Positions 7,481-15,905 of a DNA stretch of 18,274 nt are shown here, piece after piece. This DNA comes from Aureococcus anophagefferens (Eukaryota; Sar; Pelagophyceae; Pelagomonadales; Pelagomonadaceae), in NCBI RefSeq assembly GCF_000186865.1, contig NW_008705563.1, positions 97,089-115,362 of the forward strand. The letters run 5' to 3'. Numbering within the stretch: the stretch's first letter is position 1; the number at the start of each line of letters is the position of its first letter. The translations under genes and the position numbers were made by a program. The notes beneath the pieces were generated by a model, which worked only from the letters and a program-made list of their open reading frames with translations, made no database searches and had not been told where the DNA came from.

Positions 7481-8276
7481 CTTAGCTTCTTCGTCGCCGG
7501 GTGCCGCTTGCCGGGGCGGCCGTGGGCGTCGTAGAACCGGAGCTCCTCGATGACGAGGCGCTTCACGGGCGGCGGCCGCGCGATGCCCCGCTCCCGGCAC
7601 AGGGTCTTGAGGTCCGCCGCCTCCATGGCCTCGTAGTCGACGTGCTCGGCGACGGGCGCCGCGGCCGCCGCGCGGACGGCGTCGCCGAAGGCGGCCTCGT
7701 CGACGCCCGGCCGCCCGCGCGCGAGCTGCCGCAGCTTCGACGCCATGCCCGACCGCGTCAGCGTCGGCGCCGTCGTCAGGCTGCGCCACGCGGCGTCGAC
7801 GGCCGCCGCGTCGGCGTCGAGGAACGTGGCCTCGAAGGCCTCTCGCGAGACGGTCGACGCGTCGTCCGGGAAGAGCGCCTTCGACCACGCGGCCTCGTGC
7901 GACTTGGGCGGCACGTCGATGCCTAAATTCGGTGCGTTTTTCGGGCGAGACTCGTCGGACGCGGGCGCGCGCTCGGGTACGGCGGCAAAAGTTTCGCGTC
8001 CGTGAGCTCCTCGTACGCGTAGGAGACGTCGCCGTTTTCAATCGTGTAAAAGGAGCAGCTCGCGCACTCGTTGCGGCAGCAGGTGCCGCCGGACGGATCG
8101 ACGAGCACGTAGTCATCCGCGAGCTGGTGGAAGATGGACGACGCCGCCTCGTCGAGGCCTCCTGCGCGCAGACCGCTGCGGCGCGGGCGATCGCTCAAGC
8201 AAAATGCGCTGCCTACGGGCGCGAAGACGGCGCCGATGACCAGCAGCGCGGCGCGAAACATCGAGGACGTGGCCAT
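7477..8276 (-). CDS. Predicted plastid-targeted protein with CCxxxCxxC motif, two exons
   Basis: Exon 1 is 8276-7961 and exon 2 is 7922-7477, about 253 residues. The N-terminus (MATSSMFRAALLVIGAVFAPVGSA, then Phe25) is a signal peptide with the ASAFAP-type Phe after the cleavage site, so plastid import is predicted. Residues 60-74 read DPSGGTCCRNECASC. The four cysteines (66, 67, 71, 74) look like a metal or Fe-S site. LLPPY follows, then across the splice DVPPKSHEAAWSKALFPDD and an Ala-rich helical C-terminus ending RHPATKKLS. I believe algal plastid proteins with a Cys cluster followed by W..LFP exist, but I know of no named function. The 38-nt intron (GTCCGA to TTTAG) is inferred from phase and the open frames; exon 2 has no convincing ATG of its own. 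The TAG stop overlaps the neighbour's. Confidence 0.68.
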
Positions 8277-8377
8277 GGTGTGTTGCCACAACCTGTGCAA
8301 GGGCGAGGCTGATGATGCCTTGCGAGAGCGCGACGATGGAGGCGCCTCTCGACGCCTAAGCAGCCAACAAAACAACG
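8277..8377. promoter_or_regulatory. 101-bp divergent promoter between plastid gene and AAR2
   Basis: The two ATGs point away from each other with only 101 bp between them, so both promoters must overlap or be shared. It is less GC-rich than the coding flanks, with AACAAAACAACG just before the AAR2 start. I see no clear TATA box. Confidence 0.5.
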
Positions 8378-9788
8378 ATGAGCTCCCTCTCGGCGGCCGT
8401 CGCGCGCGGCGCCGCTCGCGCCGGCGACGAGCCCGACGGCGGCGCCGCCCTCGTCGTCCAGCACACGACGCAGGGCATGCAGTTCGGCATCGACGCCTTC
8501 TCGTGCGTCGCCGCCGCGCGCGCGCGCGTTCCGACGACCGCAAAACCTAGGTGGGAGCTCGGCCCGCGCTTCGAGGGCCTGCGCGGCGTCGGAAACGGCC
8601 TGCACCTCCTGTCCTTTGCGCCGCGCGGCGACGGCGCGGGCCGCGAGGGCGTCTTCGTATCGTGCGCCGCCGGCGACGTGCTCCTCAAGGCCTGGGACGC
8701 CGCCAACGAGCGCGCCGGCGGGGCCTCTTTTGAGTTTTCCCTTTGTACATAACACAAACCATAGGTGCGTCGCGCACGGCGGGGGCGCGCCGCCGCTCGA
8801 CGCGCCGCAGCTGCGGTCGCTCCGCGCCGCGGCCGCGCGCCTGCGGCTCGCGCCGTACCCCGACGGCCACGCGGCGACCTGGGCGGGCCTCTCGGGCTTC
8901 GTTACGGCGGCGACGCTGAAGCGCGCGGGCCTCGCCGTCGACGTCGTTTTCGGGCCCGGGTCCGTCGACGACGAGGCCGGCGCGGGCGACGGCGCGAGCG
9001 CGTCCTGGACGCGCTGCGACGCGCTGCGCCTCCGGGAGCTCTTCGCGAGGTCGGTCGACACGCCGACGGCCTTCTTCGGGCCCGACGCCTCGGCGCGCGT
9101 GGAGGCCCTCGCCGCCGCGGATTTCGGCGGCGACGTTGCGGCGGTTTTGGGCGAGTGGCAGCTCGCGTTCGTTCTCTTCCTCGCCGTGGGCTCCTTCGGC
9201 GCGCTGCGCCAGTGGCAGCGGCTGGCGAGCCTGCTGTGCGCCTGCGACGCGCTCCTGGACCGGGCGGATTTGTGCGGCGGCGGCTTCTTCGAAGCGGTCG
9301 CCGAAATTCTCCGGAATCAACTCGCTCTCGCGCCGCCGGACTTCTTCGAGGACGCGCTCAGCCGCGACGAGGACGTGCTCCGGCCCGCACTCGGCGCGCT
9401 GCTGGAGGCCGCGGCGGCGCGGCCGGCCCTCGCGCCCGGCGCCGAGGCGCTCTTCGCCTTCGGGAAGCGCCGCTTCGGTCTGTGGCGGCCCCACGGCACG
9501 CTCGCGGCCGCGCTCGCGGCGGGCGCGCTCGAGCCCGAGCCGGCGACGGTGCTCGACGACCGGCGCTCTGCCGACGCCGCCGCGGACCCGGGCGCCGCGG
9601 GCTTCCCGGCGCTCGCGGCGCACCGGCGGCCCGACGAGGACGCGGCCATGGCCGCCGCGCGGCTGTTGGACCGCGGCGCCGCGGACGCGGCGCTCCTCGC
9701 GGACCCGACGCTGCCCGCGGCGCGGCGCGACGCGACGGCGTTCCTCGAGGGCCTCGCCGCGAAGCTCGACATCGCCGGGGAGTCGTAA
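8378..9788 (+). CDS. AAR2: AAR2 splicing factor (U5 snRNP assembly), three exons
   Basis: Exons 8378-8502, 8551-8733 and 8765-9788 give 443 residues; human AAR2 has about 384. AAR2 binds Prp8 during cytoplasmic maturation of U5 snRNP and is replaced by Brr2. The N-terminal beta domain has QGMQFGIDAFSWELGPRFEG (32-51), which matches the family's KGTEFGIDxxSWxVGPKFRG only after removal of the first intron. NGLHLLSFA follows. The C-terminal helical domain shows LGEWQLAFVLFL, WQRLASLLC and PPDFFEDALS, the counterparts of GELQFAFVCFL, WKRLLNLLC and PADFFVDIVS. Intron 1 is 48 nt (GTGCGT to CCTAG), in frame and stop-free. Intron 2 is 31 nt (GTTTTC to CATAG) and is the only phase-correct donor I find near that acceptor. 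The C-terminus adds an Ala-rich tail. Identity is confident; the exact intron-2 donor is less so. Confidence 0.9.
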
Positions 9789-9921
9789 AGGGGGCGCGAC
9801 GACGCGGTGGCAAGGTACACGTCCAGCGCCGCGGCTGTGACTTTCACGCCGGCTCGCGGCCGCCGCGCCGACACGCCGAAGCACGATAGACTCCACTTTT
9901 TTTTGAATAACTTTGAGCACC

Positions 9922-11166
9922 ATGGCCGAGACCGAGATCGAGCCCACGCCCGCGCCGGAGCCCGTGGCGAAGCCCGAGGAGCCCGCCGCGGAGCCCGCGC
10001 CCGAGCCCGAGCCCGCGGCGCCGCCGGCGCCCGAGCCCGCCGCCGAGCCCGCCGCCGCGGCCGACGACGACGACGACGACGACGACGAGCTCCCGCCGGG
10101 CCAGTACGAGGGCGACCAGGTCGTCACGGGCAAGCGCCAGCGCAAGAGCGCCGACAAGTTCGAGTACGACCACAAGGAGACGAAGAAGGCCGCGGTCGGC
10201 ACGGGAACGCCGCTCGGCGAGCTCACGGGCGTGAACGAGAACATGGCGAACCCCAAGTTCAAGGACACGCTCGAGGCGCTGCACCTGCTCGTGCTCAAGT
10301 CCAAGGGCGCCAAGGGCAAGGTGCGCAAGAACCTCGCGGCCTTCTCCGGCCTCGTCTACTCCCAACCGGACGAGCGGCAGCGCTACGCGGACCGCCTCGG
10401 CAAGCTCAAGATCCCCGTCGTGAACGCCATGCTCGACATGCTCCGCGTCGACCGGTCGTCCAAGTCCTTCGAGGGGGGCAAGGTCGACAAGGACGCCGTC
10501 TGCGGCCGGCTCCTCGACTTCCTCGAGAACCCGGACAACTCGGGCGTCAAGAAGGCGTCGCGCGTGACGCGCGCGCCCGGCGCGAAGCGCGGCGCGGCGC
10601 CCAAGAAGAAGGCCGCGCCGGCGAAGAAGGCCGCGCCGAAGCGCAAGGCCAAGGAGGCCGAGTCCGACGACGAGGACGACGTCGACTCCGCGGAGGTCAG
10701 CGTCCAGGTCGCGCTCTTCCGCGCGGTCGCCAAGGCCGAGTTCGACAAGGACCCGGGCCTCGACCGCAAGGAGCTCATGGTCGCCGTCGAGGCCACCGTC
10801 GGCACGACGCTCAAGTGCACCGAGTTCAAGGCCGTCTGCAAGGCGCTCGTCAAGGGCGAGGCCGAGGTCGAGGCCGACGCGCCCAAGGCGTCGAAGAAGC
10901 GCAAGGGCCGCGGCGGCGACGACGACGACGACTTCGAGGCCGAGGTCATGCCCGAGAAGAAGAAGCGCGGCGCGCCCAAGGCCCGGTCGTCGCCGGCGAA
11001 GGCGCCGCCCGCGGACGACGACGACGACGAGGCGGAGGCGGACCTCGGCGGCGACGAGCCCGAGGCGCCCGCGGCCGAGGAGGAGGCGCCCGCGGCCGAG
11101 GAGGAGGCGCCGGCCGAGGAGGAGGCGCCCGCGGAGCCGGAGGACGCGGAGATGGCCGACGCGTGA
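9922..11166 (+). CDS. DEK: DEK-family chromatin protein
   Basis: The protein has 414 residues from the ATG at 9922, in a strong context (CACCATGG). DEK proteins bind DNA without base specificity, supercoil it, and act with histones in the nucleus. Order of parts: Pro/Glu-rich acidic N-terminus with an eight-Asp run (48-55); the central DEK domain with its SAP-like DNA-binding part at about 92-205 (GTGTPLGELTGVN, KGAKGKVRKNLAAFSGL, LKIPVVNAMLDMLRVDR, GRLLDFLENP); a Lys/Ala/Pro linker resembling histone H1 tails (224-245); the DEK C-terminal helical domain at about 258-312 (VALFRAVAKAEF, LDRKELMVAVEATVG, FKAVCKALV); then alternating basic and acidic tracts ending in tandem EEEAPA units (about 381-406). 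No intron is needed. The nearest upstream gene is AAR2 on the same strand, 133 bp away. Confidence 0.92.
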   Translation: MAETEIEPTPAPEPVAKPEEPAAEPAPEPEPAAPPAPEPAAEPAAAADDDDDDDDELPPGQYEGDQVVTGKRQRKSADKFEYDHKETKKAAVGTGTPLGELTGVNENMANPKFKDTLEALHLLVLKSKGAKGKVRKNLAAFSGLVYSQPDERQRYADRLGKLKIPVVNAMLDMLRVDRSSKSFEGGKVDKDAVCGRLLDFLENPDNSGVKKASRVTRAPGAKRGAAPKKKAAPAKKAAPKRKAKEAESDDEDDVDSAEVSVQVALFRAVAKAEFDKDPGLDRKELMVAVEATVGTTLKCTEFKAVCKALVKGEAEVEADAPKASKKRKGRGGDDDDDFEAEVMPEKKKRGAPKARSSPAKAPPADDDDDEAEADLGGDEPEAPAAEEEAPAAEEEAPAEEEAPAEPEDAEMADA

Positions 11167-11247
11167 GCGCGCCGCCGCCAACCCCGAAGCGGCGCGCGCG
11201 CCCCGGAAGAGTAAGATCCAAGAGACCCGCGATGGGGAAATAGGCGC

Positions 11248-12123
11248 TTAGACGAGCTTCGCGCCGCGCGCGTTGATGAGCATGAACTTCTCCGAGAGGT
11301 CGTTGACGGCGTTCGCGTTCTTGGTGACGGACGCGAGGTAGGAGACCATGAGCGCGTCGTTGTAGTCGCGCATGAGGTCCCGCGTCTGGTCCGGCGCGCC
11401 GCCCGTCGGGAGCGTGTCGCAGAGCCCCGAGACCTGGCGCAGGAGCGCGAAGTCGGGCTCGGCCTTGCCGCCGGCGACGGCGCGGAGGTAGTCCACCAGC
11501 ACCGCGACGCGGGAGCCGAGCGTCCGCAGGGACGTGTCCACGGCCTCGACGTGCGTGTCTAAAGCCGATTCGCCGTCCGTCGGCGCCGTCTTGGCGACGA
11601 TCTCCATGGAGATGCGCTCGGCCTGGAGCGTCTCGAGCGTAAAGGGGAGCGTCGCGAAGAGCATCGTGGGCACGTCGTCGACGACCTGGACCTCGGCCTC
11701 GAGGATGGTGATGGGCAGGTCCTTGGACTCGGCGCTCGGCTCCGGGTCCATCATGAGGCACAGCGGGCTCTCGTTGTACGCGAGGAACTCGCGGTGGAGG
11801 TCGAGGTGCGCGGGCGTCGCGGACTTCGCGAGGCAGTACCAGCCCAGGAGCTCGCGGTCCGCGTAGACGTCCGTGAAGAGCTCGGCCTGCTTCTTCAGGA
11901 AGTCGTGGTCGAGCTTCCCGTCGGCCATGGACAGCTCGATGGCGTCGAAGACCGCGACGTCGAGGCCGACCTGCTTGCCGAAGAGCAGGCCCAGGACGGG
12001 CGAGTCCGGCGCGACGCGCGCGCCGCCGAGCTTGACGCGCGTGAAGTGGTCGCTGACGCCGACGATGGCCAAAGGGTGGAGGCCCACGTGGCGCTGCGTG
12101 GCGGCGCTGGCCGTCGAAGCCAT
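11248..12123 (-). CDS. CSN6: COP9 signalosome subunit 6
   Basis: The protein is 291 residues in one exon, with the ATG at 12123. CSN6 is the MPN-domain partner of CSN5 in the COP9 signalosome, which removes NEDD8 from cullin ubiquitin ligases. The MPN domain runs from about 12 to 145: VGLHPLAIVGVSDHFTR (13-29), VLGLLFGKQVGLDVAVFDAIEL (43-64), LGWYCLAK (93-100) and ESPLCLMMDP (118-127). The JAMM zinc ligands (HxH...SxxD) are absent, as expected for the inactive CSN6 type rather than catalytic CSN5. The C-terminal half has the helical part with AERISMEI, LGSRVAVLVDYLRAV and YLASVTKNANAVNDL used for CSN assembly. eIF3f is the nearest alternative; the VGVSDHFTR and SPLCLMMDP blocks fit CSN6 better. 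It converges on DEK with 81 bp between stops. Confidence 0.92.
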   Translation of the reverse strand: MASTASAATQRHVGLHPLAIVGVSDHFTRVKLGGARVAPDSPVLGLLFGKQVGLDVAVFDAIELSMADGKLDHDFLKKQAELFTDVYADRELLGWYCLAKSATPAHLDLHREFLAYNESPLCLMMDPEPSAESKDLPITILEAEVQVVDDVPTMLFATLPFTLETLQAERISMEIVAKTAPTDGESALDTHVEAVDTSLRTLGSRVAVLVDYLRAVAGGKAEPDFALLRQVSGLCDTLPTGGAPDQTRDLMRDYNDALMVSYLASVTKNANAVNDLSEKFMLINARGAKLV

Positions 12124-12590
12124 GGCGCGACGGGCGCTTGGGGTGGTGCCGCCGTCGAGGCGCGCGGCGCGCGGCGCGAGCTCCGGCTCCGGGGCACTGG
12201 CGGCGCGGTTGGCGACGACGACGACGAGGGCGCCGAGGAGGTCAAGGCGCGCGCGAGGCCCTCGGGCGTGTCGGCGGCGGAGGACTTGTCAAGGCGCGAG
12301 GTCCGGCCCCAGCTCGCGGTGGTCGAGACCTCCTCGGCGACCCCCGGCGACGCGGCCGCGAAGCCTCCGCGACAGAGGCCTCGACAGGCCTCGCGACGCG
12401 GCGCGTGCATCGACGCGCTGCCTCGCACGCGACGCCGCCCCCCCAGTCGCACGAAGGGCACGGTGCGGGACAGTGCTTAGCGCGCGCGATGCTTGTCGCG
12501 CGGCGCGTGCGGTTTTCGATCGGGCTTGGGGGACGCGAGCGTCGCGGGATGCGGGCGGGGTCGAGGACGTCGTCGCGCGAGGAGCGCGGC
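12124..12590. other. Intergenic upstream of CSN6
   Basis: No gene supported in about 465 bp. Both strands have long stop-free frames, but they are Arg/Ala/Ser/Pro-rich, run out of frame into CSN6, and look like products of GC-rich sequence. It should contain the CSN6 promoter and the 3' UTR of the downstream-facing RNA-binding gene. There is an imperfect AGGCCTCG repeat at about 12376-12393. Confidence 0.35.
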
Positions 12591-13406
12591 CTAGTACCGG
12601 CCGCCGCCGCCGCCGTAGCCGCGATCGCGGTCGTCGTAGCCGCCGCCGCCGCCGCCGTAGCCGCCGCCGCCGCGGTCGTCGCGGTAGCCGCCGCCGCCGC
12701 CGCCGTAGCCGCCGCCGCCGCCGCCGTAGCCGCCGCCGCCGCGGTCGTCGCGGTAGCCGCCGCCGCCGCCGCCGTAGCCGCCGCCGTCGTAGCCGCCGCC
12801 GCCGCCGCCGTAGCCGCCGCCGCGATCGCCGCCGTAGCCGCCGCCGCCGCCGTAGCCGCCGCCGCCGCCGCCGCCGCCGTCGAGGTCGTGGCTGAAGCGG
12901 CACGAGGAGCCGCGGTCGCAGCGGCCCTTCTGGAAGTCGAAGCAGATGCCGCGGGAGGGGCCGCCGCCGCCGCCGCCGTAGCCGCCGCCGCCGCCGTAGC
13001 CGCCGCCGCCGCCGTTCTCCTCCGTGACGCCTCCCGTGACCTGCTCGGCGCGGTCCTTGCCGCGGCGCTCGTCGAAGACCTTCATGTACTCGACGGAGGA
13101 GCCTTCCCGGAGGGCGTTGCCGTCTGATGAAGCCGAAGCCGCGCTCGTTCCACCGCAGCGCCGTGCCCCGCGACTTGCCGCCGCCGCCGCCGCCGCCGCG
13201 GTCGTCGTAGCCGCCGCCGTTGGCGTAGCCGCGGTCGTCGTCGCGCGGCCGGTCGTCGCGCTCGCCTAGAGGACAGATGGTGGACTCGCCGAACCTCGCG
13301 GCGCGCGCCTCGGGACGCGGGCTGGCGCACGACTCCTGGAACGCGAGCGCGCGCGGTCGTCGGGGGGCGGCGCGTCGCGGCCGCGGTCTTCGGCGTAGTC
13401 GGCCAT
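12591..13406 (-). CDS. Cold-shock/CCCH zinc-finger glycine-rich RNA-binding protein, cold-shock domain interrupted
   Basis: Starts with the ATG at 13406 (MADYAEDRGRDAPPPDD, then an RS repeat). An intron follows, about 13330-13266 (GTGCGC to CTCTAG); the donor is uncertain within a few bases. Exon 2 gives an Asp/Arg/Gly linker, then KSRGTALRWNERGFGFI, the first strands of a cold-shock domain with RNP1. The next in-frame sequence should include RNP2 (DxFxH), but it is missing. The frame then shifts at about 13125, and translation resumes one base out at DGNALREGSSVEYMKV, the end of the same domain. After that come GGGGGY repeats, one CCCH finger (C-x7-C-x5-C-x3-H: ICFDFQKGRCDRGSSCRFSH) and many YGGGGG/RDDRGGGG repeats to the stop at 12591. 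Either about 50 bp were lost from a real gene, or the assembly is wrong here. An intact copy would bind RNA in the cytoplasm or nucleus. Confidence 0.7.
12594..13016 (-). repeat. Glycine-rich coding repeat (CCG/GCC-type)
   Basis: Two blocks, about 12594-12885 and 12960-13016, consist of near-tandem units coding YGGGGG, with RDDRGGGG spacers repeated twice almost exactly (around 12674-12690 and 12740-12757). The zinc finger sits between the blocks. Such low-complexity DNA is prone to slippage and misassembly. Confidence 0.8.
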
Positions 13407-13595
13407 GGCTCTGGGACGGAGGCTCGTAGCGTTTAGGCGATGCACCAGACTCGGCTCTGTCTGTCTCGCGGCTGCTCGCACTTCAAGTTGGCCACATGTT
13501 GCATCTCCTCCGCGGCTGCCAACCCGTGCTGCCATCCCGTGGCTGCCGTCCCCCGGCTGCGACGGGCGTTCCAGAGATGTATGGGGCGGGCGGGC

Positions 13596-15491
13596 CTAGG
13601 GCGCGCCGCGCGGCGGCAGGGGCGGGCTCCGGCACCGCGCCGTCGACGCGCGCGCGCCCGCGCCGAAGCGCGCGGACGGCGGCCGCCGCGCGGAGCCCGG
13701 CCGCGCGCGCGCGGACGCGGGCCGCGCGCGCGGCGTCTTGGGCCGCGCCGCGTCGCGCGCGCGCGCGCGGAGGAAGCAGAGCGCGACGCCGTTGGACCAG
13801 CCGAAGCCGAGCTGGGGGTCGTACTCGCCGCCGCCGCCGACGGCGCCCGGCCGGAGCGCGTCGAGCTTCTCGTGCATGAAGCCCGTCCGCTCGTAGGCCT
13901 CGCGGTTCGCGTCGAGCCACCGGTCCCGGAGGTCGTCCGCGAGGCGCCCCGCGGACGGCAGGCTCTCGAGGCGCCGCAGGCCCGCGTCGAGCACGAACTG
14001 GAGCGGCGGCCACGCGTTCGGCGCGTCCCACTGCTCGCCCGTGTTCAGCGCCGTCGTCGCCGCGCCGCCGTCGGAGAGCAGGCCCGACGTCACGAGGCTC
14101 GACACGAGCTGGACCTGGTCCCGCAGCTTCCAGTCGTCGGCGACGCCGGCCCAGAGCGGGAAGTAGTCGCTCAGCGCGGGCCCCCGGTCCCTCAGGGGCG
14201 ACAGCGCGCCGCCGGCGCCGAGCGCGCCGTCGCGCCACGCGGCGCCGTCGCGGAGGCACGCGTCGATGGCCTCGGCGCGCGCGCTCGCGAGGCGCGCGAA
14301 GCGCGCGCCGGGCACGAAGCGCTCGCCCGGCGGCTCCATGGCGTCCTCCTTGGCGCGGGCCCACGCGACCCGCAGCGGCGCCTTCCCGTCGCGCCGCGCG
14401 GCGTCGACGAAGCGGTGGAGCGCCGCGAGGTTCCGCTCGAAGCGCACGAAGATGGCGTTGAGGTCCGCGGGCACGACCCGCGACGTCTCGATGGTCTCGA
14501 GCCGGTCCGGCTCGCCGAGCCACCGGGACGAGAAGTCCCAGCCGCTCTCCGCGGCCGCGGCGAGGTCGCCGTAGACGGCCGCGCGCCGCGCCTCGGGCGC
14601 GCGCGCCGCCGTCGCGAGGTCCTCCCGGTAGCTCTCGGCGCGGGGCAGGGTCGCCGCCGTGCGGTAGCAGAGCAGGGTGTAGGTCGCGCCGTTGACGGTC
14701 ACCTGCACGTTCTTGTTCCGCGTCCACCAGTCGTGCTCCGTCACCAGCAGCGGCGTCGCCCGCTCCGCGAGGGCCAGGGCCGCCGCGGCGCGGTCGGCGT
14801 CGTCGGCCTCGAGCGCCGCGTCGAGGTACGCGCGCACCATGTCCGAGAGGAGCGGCGGCTGCGACCGGTTGAGGTAGTACGTCCGGCCGCCGTTCGGCAC
14901 GAAGCCAAAGGCCTCGACGTAGTCGAGCAAATTCAGGATCATGTCCTTCGCGGCGCCGTAGCAGTCGCAGACCAGCAGCCCCTCGACGATCCAGTAGCTG
15001 TCCCAGTAGTAGGGCTCGCGGAAGCGCCCGCCGGGCGCGACGAACGGCCGCCGGGGCGCGAGCAGCGACGACCGGCAGCGGTCCGCGCCGGGCGCCGCCT
15101 TGCGCGCGAGCTGGCGCCACAGATCGTTGAGCGCCCGCGCCCAGGCGACGTCCCGCGCGTCGCCGAGCTCGCCGAGCACGGCCGGCGCCGCGGTCCAGCC
15201 GCCCGGCGGTCCCGCCGTCGCGAGCTCGCCCGACGGCAAATCAAAATGCTTCACGACGAAGGACCGCACGGCGGCCTCGTCGGCCGCGTCGACGGCCTTG
15301 AACTTCTCCAGGATCTCCTCCGGGTCGACGCGCATGGGCGAGTCCACGAAGGTCTTGCAGTCGTCGTACAGATGGTGCGTCTGCGCCGCGATGAGCACCG
15401 GCGAGCTGCTGCAGAAGACGAGGTTCGCCCGCGCCGCCGCGGCGGCCATCGCGCCCAGGTCCTCCTCCTGGCTCGACTCGAGGGCGCTCAT
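13596..15491 (-). CDS. TREH: Trehalase, glycoside hydrolase family 37
   Basis: The protein has 631 residues from the ATG at 15491. It splits trehalose into two glucoses by an inverting mechanism. Family signatures are present. Signature 1 is PGGRFREPYYWDSYW (153-167). Then come GFVPNGGRTYYLNRSQPP (196-213), ESGWDFSSRW (315-324, with Asp319 at the catalytic-acid position), signature 2 QWDAPNAWPPLQ (487-498), and MHEKLDA (539-545) plus GGGGEY (552-557) with the conserved glutamates near the catalytic base. GFGWSNGV closes the fold (562-569). The first residues (MSALESSQEEDL) are not a signal peptide, so a cytosolic enzyme is predicted. The frame stays open upstream without an ATG, so a spliced N-terminus is possible. 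The tail (about 578-631) is Arg/Ala/Pro/Ser-rich and outside the family fold. Confidence 0.93.
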   Translation of the reverse strand: MSALESSQEEDLGAMAAAAARANLVFCSSSPVLIAAQTHHLYDDCKTFVDSPMRVDPEEILEKFKAVDAADEAAVRSFVVKHFDLPSGELATAGPPGGWTAAPAVLGELGDARDVAWARALNDLWRQLARKAAPGADRCRSSLLAPRRPFVAPGGRFREPYYWDSYWIVEGLLVCDCYGAAKDMILNLLDYVEAFGFVPNGGRTYYLNRSQPPLLSDMVRAYLDAALEADDADRAAAALALAERATPLLVTEHDWWTRNKNVQVTVNGATYTLLCYRTAATLPRAESYREDLATAARAPEARRAAVYGDLAAAAESGWDFSSRWLGEPDRLETIETSRVVPADLNAIFVRFERNLAALHRFVDAARRDGKAPLRVAWARAKEDAMEPPGERFVPGARFARLASARAEAIDACLRDGAAWRDGALGAGGALSPLRDRGPALSDYFPLWAGVADDWKLRDQVQLVSSLVTSGLLSDGGAATTALNTGEQWDAPNAWPPLQFVLDAGLRRLESLPSAGRLADDLRDRWLDANREAYERTGFMHEKLDALRPGAVGGGGEYDPQLGFGWSNGVALCFLRARARDAARPKTPRARPASARARPGSARRPPSARFGAGARASTARCRSPPLPPRGAP

Positions 15492-15905
15492 GCTTTCGCG
15501 GCCGCAGCGCGGCGCAGACTGCGCTGCCACAACCGTCTCAAACCTTCTCGGCGAGGGTTTATCTGCGTTGAATGCGTCGTTGACGGTACGGTTGCCTTCA
15601 ACAAGAGCGGGTGGCTCTACGTGTGCAACGTGCACGCGTGTCCTCGACGCTCGTGGATGCGCGCGGCGGGCGACTCGTGCGGCGAGCTCCAAGGTGCCGC
15701 GGCGGCGAGCGCCAAGAAGGCGACGCGGCGTCCAGACGGGGGGGCGCCTCTGGCCAACCGCCGCGACTGCGCACTACGTCCCCGCCACGCCGCGAGACCG
15801 GGGACGCCGCGCGCGCTGCCGCAACACGCGGAGCGAACTGCAGTCGAATAGAGGTTACGTGCCGCGCGCCGCCTGCGCGCGCCAGCCGCCGGGAGCCGCG
15901 CGCGC
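15492..15905. other. Intergenic upstream of trehalase, downstream of RPL3
   Basis: About 410 bp with no firm gene; it should hold the trehalase promoter. Positions about 15540-15650 have a visibly lower GC content than the flanks. On the + strand they encode a cysteine-patterned stretch (FICVECVVDGTVAF, then VCNVHAC) inside a long open frame. I do not call it because the frame continues straight through antisense trehalase and has no start of its own. Confidence 0.3.

Noticed and set aside
6647..8116. A 489-codon minus strand frame across the amidohydrolase
   Set aside because: It lies antisense to clear M20D motifs, is Arg-rich, and overlaps the plastid gene in the wrong frame.
11167..11197. 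GCGCGCCG...CGGCGCGC inverted repeat between DEK and CSN6
   Set aside because: It is made only of G and C in a region where such stems arise often by chance. Stem-loop terminators do not apply to these nuclear genes.
11248..12123. CSN6 considered as an active JAMM deneddylase or as eIF3f
   Set aside because: The HxH and SxxD zinc ligands are absent, ruling out a CSN5-like enzyme. The MPN blocks fit CSN6 better than eIF3f.
12138..13127. Long + strand frame rich in Val/Ala (VAAAAAAVAAA...)
   Set aside because: It is the antisense reading of the GGC/TAC glycine-tyrosine repeats of the RNA-binding gene and has no independent domain.
13440..15851. An 803-codon + strand open frame
   Set aside because: It is antisense to trehalase, very Arg/Ala/Pro-rich, and begins without a credible start. 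Stop-free antisense frames are expected where third positions are almost always G or C.
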